From positions 5,208,001 to 5,272,000 of the forward strand of contig NZ_JBGEDP010000001.1 of assembly GCF_041206865.1 (NCBI RefSeq): a stretch of DNA of 64,000 bases, in the 5' to 3' direction. Source of the DNA: Mycobacterium sp. HUMS_12744610 (GTDB lineage Bacteria > Actinomycetota > Actinomycetes > Mycobacteriales > Mycobacteriaceae). The notes beneath the pieces are model-generated. The model was not told the DNA's origin, made no database searches, and saw only the letters and a program-made list of their open reading frames with translations. The position numbers were made by a program, and so were the translations under genes. Position 1 is the first letter of the stretch. Each line of letters starts with the position of its first letter. Below, in pieces: positions 60,493 through 64,000 of the stretch.

Positions 60493-61884
60493 GGATCTAC
60501 TGACGTTGTAGTGGGTCATTTCCGTCCGGGTAGTGCTGGGCAGAGGCCGCCTCGGGTGAGCATGGCCATGGCGATGAGTGCGTCTGGGCTGTGGAATCCG
60601 TAGGCGCGTTTGGTTAATGCCCGCAGGTGGGTGTTAGTGGCTTCGGATCGGGCGTTGGACAGGCCGTGATCGAGCGTGTTCCAGATGAGGTCGCGGTAGC
60701 GGCGGATGCTGCGGGCCAGCGCGGCGAACTCGGGGATGCGTGAGTGCGACGCCCACGACAGCCAGCCGGCCAGCAGCTGCCGCCCGTGGGTGCCCTTGAC
60801 CCGAAACACCTCGCGTAGTTGCTCTTTGAGCAGATACGCCCGGTAGAGGGTGCGGTTGGTGTCGGCGATCTTAGCGAGGCTGGTGCGCTGCTCGCAGGAC
60901 AGGTCAGCCGGGTTCTTGCGGGTCGCCCACATGGCGTGCCGATCGGTGATCCCGGCGCGGGTCATGGTGCGTACCCGCACCTTGTCCAGTGCCTTCATGG
61001 CCCAGGCCACGACATGAAACCCATCCAGGCAAATCAGCGCCTGCGGCGCGCGGGCACGCACCAGGGCGTGGATCCATTCCGCCCCGTCGCAGCTGACGTG
61101 GGTGAGCAGCTTGGCCCGCTCGGCGCCGAGCTGATCGAAGAACCGGCCCAGCGTGTCCTGGTTGCGGCCCTCGCCGGCCCACACCAGCCGGCCTGTCGTG
61201 TGGTCAACCACGCACGTCAAGTAGCGATGTCCCTTGCGGTAGGCGATCTCGTCGATGCCGATCCGCGACAGTCCGGCGAGCAGGTCGTTGGTGTCGCGGC
61301 CATCGGCCACCACCCTGGTCACGATCGCCGCCACGGTGCGCCAGGCGATCTGCAGCAGCACCGTGAGCACACTCAATGCGGTGTGCGCGGCCAGCCACGC
61401 GCAGGTGTCCTCGAACGCCCAGGTGTGTTTGGCGCCCGGCCGCGCCCACGGCACATGCGCAACCACCACCCCATGCTCGCCGCATGCCACCCGCGGGGCC
61501 GCGGCCTGCAGATACGCCTTTGTGGTCCCCACATCCAGGGTCCGCCAGCGCCTGATCCCGTTCCCGTCCCGGCCCCCCGCGTCATAGCCCGGGCACCGCT
61601 TCCGGCACCGCGAGCACCGGCCCGCCTGCGACGCCTTGGGCCGCACCGAGAACACCAGAACTTCGGAGGTCTTCGGCTGCTTCCGACCCGTGGTCTCGGT
61701 CTCGATCGTCACGTCCTCGATCACCATGTTTTGGTCACCCAGACCGCTCGCCAATACCCTGGACATGCGCAACGCCGTAGCTCCTTCTCGCGGATTGAAC
61801 CCTAGACAGTCCAAAACGTAAGCAGGACACGGCGTTGCGCCCAAATTCCCAGGTCAGCGAACCCACGACAACGTCACAAGAGCC
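60493..61884 (-). mobile_element. ISL3-family insertion sequence, complete
   Basis: A 1392-bp element with one transposase gene. The ends are imperfect inverted repeats of 24 bp (60493–60516 and 61861–61884), identical at 20 positions by hand alignment; each begins GG(A/C)TCT and shares TGACGTTGT and GTGGGT. Perfect 8-bp direct repeats flank it. It is intact by all these criteria, so the insertion is probably recent. It lies in the intergenic region upstream of the copper operon. Confidence 0.92.
60516..61766 (-). CDS. ISL3-family transposase
   Basis: A 416-residue transposase, close in size to that of IS1096. The N-terminal zinc finger is CSRCRKRCPGYD, followed by RRWRTLDVG. The catalytic acids are visible in IGIDEIAYRKGHRYLTCVVD, in ICLDGFHVVAWAMKALDKVR and in SNARSEATNTHLRALTKRAY, in the order D, D, E. 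The start at 61766 (MSRVLASGLGDQNMVIEDV) is preferred over an upstream TTG. Its end reaches the left inverted repeat. Confidence 0.93.
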   Translation of the reverse strand: MSRVLASGLGDQNMVIEDVTIETETTGRKQPKTSEVLVFSVRPKASQAGRCSRCRKRCPGYDAGGRDGNGIRRWRTLDVGTTKAYLQAAAPRVACGEHGVVVAHVPWARPGAKHTWAFEDTCAWLAAHTALSVLTVLLQIAWRTVAAIVTRVVADGRDTNDLLAGLSRIGIDEIAYRKGHRYLTCVVDHTTGRLVWAGEGRNQDTLGRFFDQLGAERAKLLTHVSCDGAEWIHALVRARAPQALICLDGFHVVAWAMKALDKVRVRTMTRAGITDRHAMWATRKNPADLSCEQRTSLAKIADTNRTLYRAYLLKEQLREVFRVKGTHGRQLLAGWLSWASHSRIPEFAALARSIRRYRDLIWNTLDHGLSNARSEATNTHLRALTKRAYGFHSPDALIAMAMLTRGGLCPALPGRK

Positions 61885-61892
61885 ACGCCGCC
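61885..61892. repeat. Target-site duplication, right copy
   Basis: ACGCCGCC immediately after the right inverted repeat, identical to 60485–60492. Confidence 0.9.
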
Positions 61893-62439
61893 GTCCGTAT
61901 TTCTGGCGAAAAGGTGGGTGGCGCACTGAACAATGGCCATCACGTCCCGTGATCGTGACAATGCGAAATCGTCGACGCAGCTTTGCCTATTAGGTCGACG
62001 GCCATCCCGCCCGACGCTTTGACCCGTTAACTTGTACGGATCGTTGCGATTGGGTATTTTGACGGACACTAGTCGGTCTTAGCGGTGCCGATTTCGCCAA
62101 AGAGTTGGGTGAATTTGTCGCGCGCGCTTCGTTGCGCCTGCCCGCGCCGGGCAGGCGTTAGCTCATGCCAGTAGGCACATACAGCGCGAAAGATCCAATG
62201 ATTGAACACAGTGATGGCGGCGATGTCGAGGATTGAATCGATCACGAACACCGCCGGCCACTCCCCCGCGAACGCGCCGACGCACTGCCCCACGCGCGTG
62301 GAACCGCGGCGCGACAAGCACGTTCGGAAGCTCGCACGCCCGGTGACCAATGCTACTTTCGGATCGATGTCCCGCCGCGTGCGTGGCCAAGCCCGGCCCT
62401 GAGATGCGCCGCGTCGAGGATCGGGGGAAGAGGGGGAGC
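61893..62439. other. 547-base region without a confident gene
   Basis: Between the IS and the MmpL gene I see no recognised gene and in particular no csoR. On the minus strand a frame ending at 62069 has a protein-like stretch (GEWPAVFVIDSILDIAAITV, FNHWIFRAVCAYWHELTP, ARDKFTQLFGEIGTAKTD) with one hydrophobic segment, but no good start codon. It may be a small hypothetical gene or the tail of a decayed one. The part near 61900–62070 is the least GC-rich in this end of the window. Confidence 0.4.
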
Positions 62440-64000
62440 GTGCCGCGTCGGATTGCATTGCTGGCATTGGCCGCGCCGCGGCGAGTGATCGCGGTGGCAC
62501 TGCTGGTCTTCCTGGGAGCCGTCGCTTTCGGGTCACCGGTCGCCAAAGATCTGTCCGCCGCAGGGTTTTATGACCCCGCGTCGGAATCCAGCAAAGGCAG
62601 TCGGCTGCTCGAGCAGAAGTTCGGGGAAAGCGAACAGCAACTTCTGATCGTGGTCACCGCTCCCGGCGGCGCACAAAGCACGCCGGCGCGCACCGTCGGG
62701 ACCGACATCGTCGACCATTTGGAGCGCTCACCGTTTGTATTCAATGTCTCCTCGCCGTGGACATCGGCGGCGCAATCGGCGGGGCACCTGGTGAGCAAAG
62801 ACGGCAAATCCGGCCTGATCGTCGCGAACCTCAGGGGCGGGGAGAACGACGCGCAGAAACACGCCCGAACGCTCTGCGCCGAATCGGTGCACGACCGCGA
62901 CGGCGTCACCGTCCGCGCGGGCGGCTTGGCGGTGGCCTACGCACAGGTCAACGAGCAGATCGAGCACGACCTTCTGACGATGGAATCGATCGCGATCCCG
63001 CTCAGCTTCCTGGCCATGATCTGGGTGTTCGGCGGATTGCTGGCGGCCGCGTTGCCGATCGCGGTGGGCCTGACGGCGATCGTCGGTTCCATGTCGATAC
63101 TGCGCCTGCTCACCTTCACCACCGAGGTGTCGGTCTATGCGCTCAACCTCACCACCGCACTGGGTTTGGCGCTGGCGATCGACTACACGCTGTTGATCGT
63201 GAGCCGCTACCGCGACGAGCTGGCCCGGGGCAGCCTTCCCGACCGGGCCCTGATCCGGACCATGCAGACAGCCGGGCGCACGGTGCTGTACTCGGCGACC
63301 ACCGTCGCGTTGTCCATGGCCGTGATGGTGCTGTTCCCGATGTACTTCCTGCGGTCGTTCGCCTATGCCGGCGTCGCGACCGTCGCATTCGCCGCCGTCG
63401 CCGCGGTCGTGGTGACACCCGCGGCCATCGTGTGGCTGGGTCCGCGGTTGGACGCGATGGACATGCGCCGACTGCTCCGCGGAATGCTGCGGCGTCACGA
63501 GCACGGCCGTAAACCGGTACAGCAACTGTTCTGGTACCGATCCACCCGGTTCGTCATGCGGCACGCCGTGCCGGTCGGCCTCGCCGTCACCGCCCTGGTG
63601 GCGCTGGCCGGCGCTCCATTTTTGGGCGTGAAGTGGGGTTTTCCCGACGACCGGGTCCTGCCGCGTTCGGCCTCGGCGCACCAGGTCGGCGATCAGCTGC
63701 GCAACGACTTCGCCGACGACGTCGCCACGACGGTGCAGGTCGTCATCCCCGACGCGCGGGACCTCGACGCCGACGACCTCGACCGCTACGCCGCCGACCT
63801 GTCCCGCGTGCCCAACGTCTCCGCGGTGACCGCACCGACGGCGACGTTCGTCGCGGGAAACGCCGTCGGCCCGCCGGCCGCGCCGACCGGAATCGCCGAC
63901 GGCAGCGCGTTTCTCACCGTCACCAGCACGGCAGCGCCGTACTCCCGGGCGTCCGACCTGCAACTCGACCGCCTGCACGCGGTCGACGGTCCGCGCGGGC
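62440..64000 (+). CDS. MmpL-family RND transporter (5' part)
   Basis: The first 520 residues of an MmpL lipid exporter; the gene runs off the right edge. One N-terminal helix (VIAVALLVFLGAVAFGSPVA) precedes a periplasmic porter domain, then five helices beginning IAIPLSFLAMIWVFGGLLAA. These include the MmpL motif LALAIDYTLLIVSRYRDELA with the proton-relay Asp-Tyr pair, and STTVALSMAVMVLFPMYFL-like helices follow. The second porter domain starts near residue 400 (GVKWGFPDDRVLPRSASAHQ). The GTG at 62440 has a strong GGGGGA ribosome site; the ATG at 62404 is a weaker choice. The paralogue cannot be named from this part. Confidence 0.88.
   Translation, partial: MPRRIALLALAAPRRVIAVALLVFLGAVAFGSPVAKDLSAAGFYDPASESSKGSRLLEQKFGESEQQLLIVVTAPGGAQSTPARTVGTDIVDHLERSPFVFNVSSPWTSAAQSAGHLVSKDGKSGLIVANLRGGENDAQKHARTLCAESVHDRDGVTVRAGGLAVAYAQVNEQIEHDLLTMESIAIPLSFLAMIWVFGGLLAAALPIAVGLTAIVGSMSILRLLTFTTEVSVYALNLTTALGLALAIDYTLLIVSRYRDELARGSLPDRALIRTMQTAGRTVLYSATTVALSMAVMVLFPMYFLRSFAYAGVATVAFAAVAAVVVTPAAIVWLGPRLDAMDMRRLLRGMLRRHEHGRKPVQQLFWYRSTRFVMRHAVPVGLAVTALVALAGAPFLGVKWGFPDDRVLPRSASAHQVGDQLRNDFADDVATTVQVVIPDARDLDADDLDRYAADLSRVPNVSAVTAPTATFVAGNAVGPPAAPTGIADGSAFLTVTSTAAPYSRASDLQLDRLHAVDGPRG

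Noticed and set aside
61893..62439. csoR displaced to the far side of the insertion sequence
   Set aside because: No frame contains the CsoR Cys-His-Cys pattern or its helical signature.

Overview
The window is a high-GC chromosomal segment from a slow-growing Mycobacterium. The evidence is the run rplJ–ROK kinase–GH38 mannosidase–ABC1 kinase–lipG–mmaA genes–rplA/rplK–nusG–secE–tRNA-Trp–hadCBA–rpmG–tRNA-Met–tRNA-Thr–glyoxalase II–echA3–recCBD. This is the M. tuberculosis Rv0651–Rv0629c neighbourhood in reverse. A mce2 operon and a csoR-type copper operon also sit here. The species cannot be fixed by eye. Keto-type mycolate genes next to a Baeyer–Villiger monooxygenase would suit a species making keto and wax-ester mycolates, such as the M. 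avium complex, but that is inference.

Layout. 0–6.4 kb: start of rplJ with its L10 leader, then a minus-strand unit of GH38 mannosidase, a small SurA/PpiC-like protein and a ROK sugar kinase. 6.4–14.1 kb (plus): DinB-like protein, ABC1/UbiB kinase, lipG, and the mycolic-acid methyltransferases mmaA1, an mmaA3-like gene and mmaA4. A complete Baeyer–Villiger monooxygenase (BVMO) lies between the first two, and its promoter, leader and first ~22 codons look copied from an mmaA4-type gene. 14.1–19.5 kb (minus): a sigma-factor remnant, then rplA, rplK, nusG, secE, tRNA-Trp, the hadABC mycolate dehydratases, rpmG and two tRNAs. 19.6–31.3 kb: an orphan VapB-like antitoxin, glyoxalase II, a broken conserved gene, echA3, cyanate hydratase beside an acyltransferase remnant, and recC–recB–recD with one frameshift in recB.

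31.3–48.4 kb: a stand-alone APS kinase, a VTT membrane protein, the complete mce2 operon (mce2R–yrbE2A–yrbE2B–mce2A–F) with a FadR-type operator, an Rv0585c-like flippase/kinase membrane protein and a secreted GH92 mannosidase. 48.4–57 kb: two decayed gene pieces, galT–galK, an alpha/beta hydrolase, a NYN–LOTUS RNase-like protein, a P450 pseudogene, an unknown lipoprotein and a divergent NRAMP-family transporter with a structured leader. 57–64 kb: a copper-export operon (Rv0968-like, ctpV, Rv0970-like) with two CsoR-type operators and no csoR beside it, then a precisely bounded ISL3-family insertion sequence with a perfect 8-bp target duplication, and the first half of an MmpL transporter running off the end.

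How the parts fit. Two cell-envelope lipid systems dominate: hadABC with the mmaA genes and BVMO (mycolate elongation and tailoring), and mce2 with the Rv0585c-like protein (lipid import and membrane lipids). The main novelty candidate is the BVMO captured inside the mycolate-modification cluster. The accessory edges (14, 21, 22.8, 48.6, 53.5 and 60.5 kb) hold decayed genes and a recent IS insertion, which marks them as sites of genome turnover.
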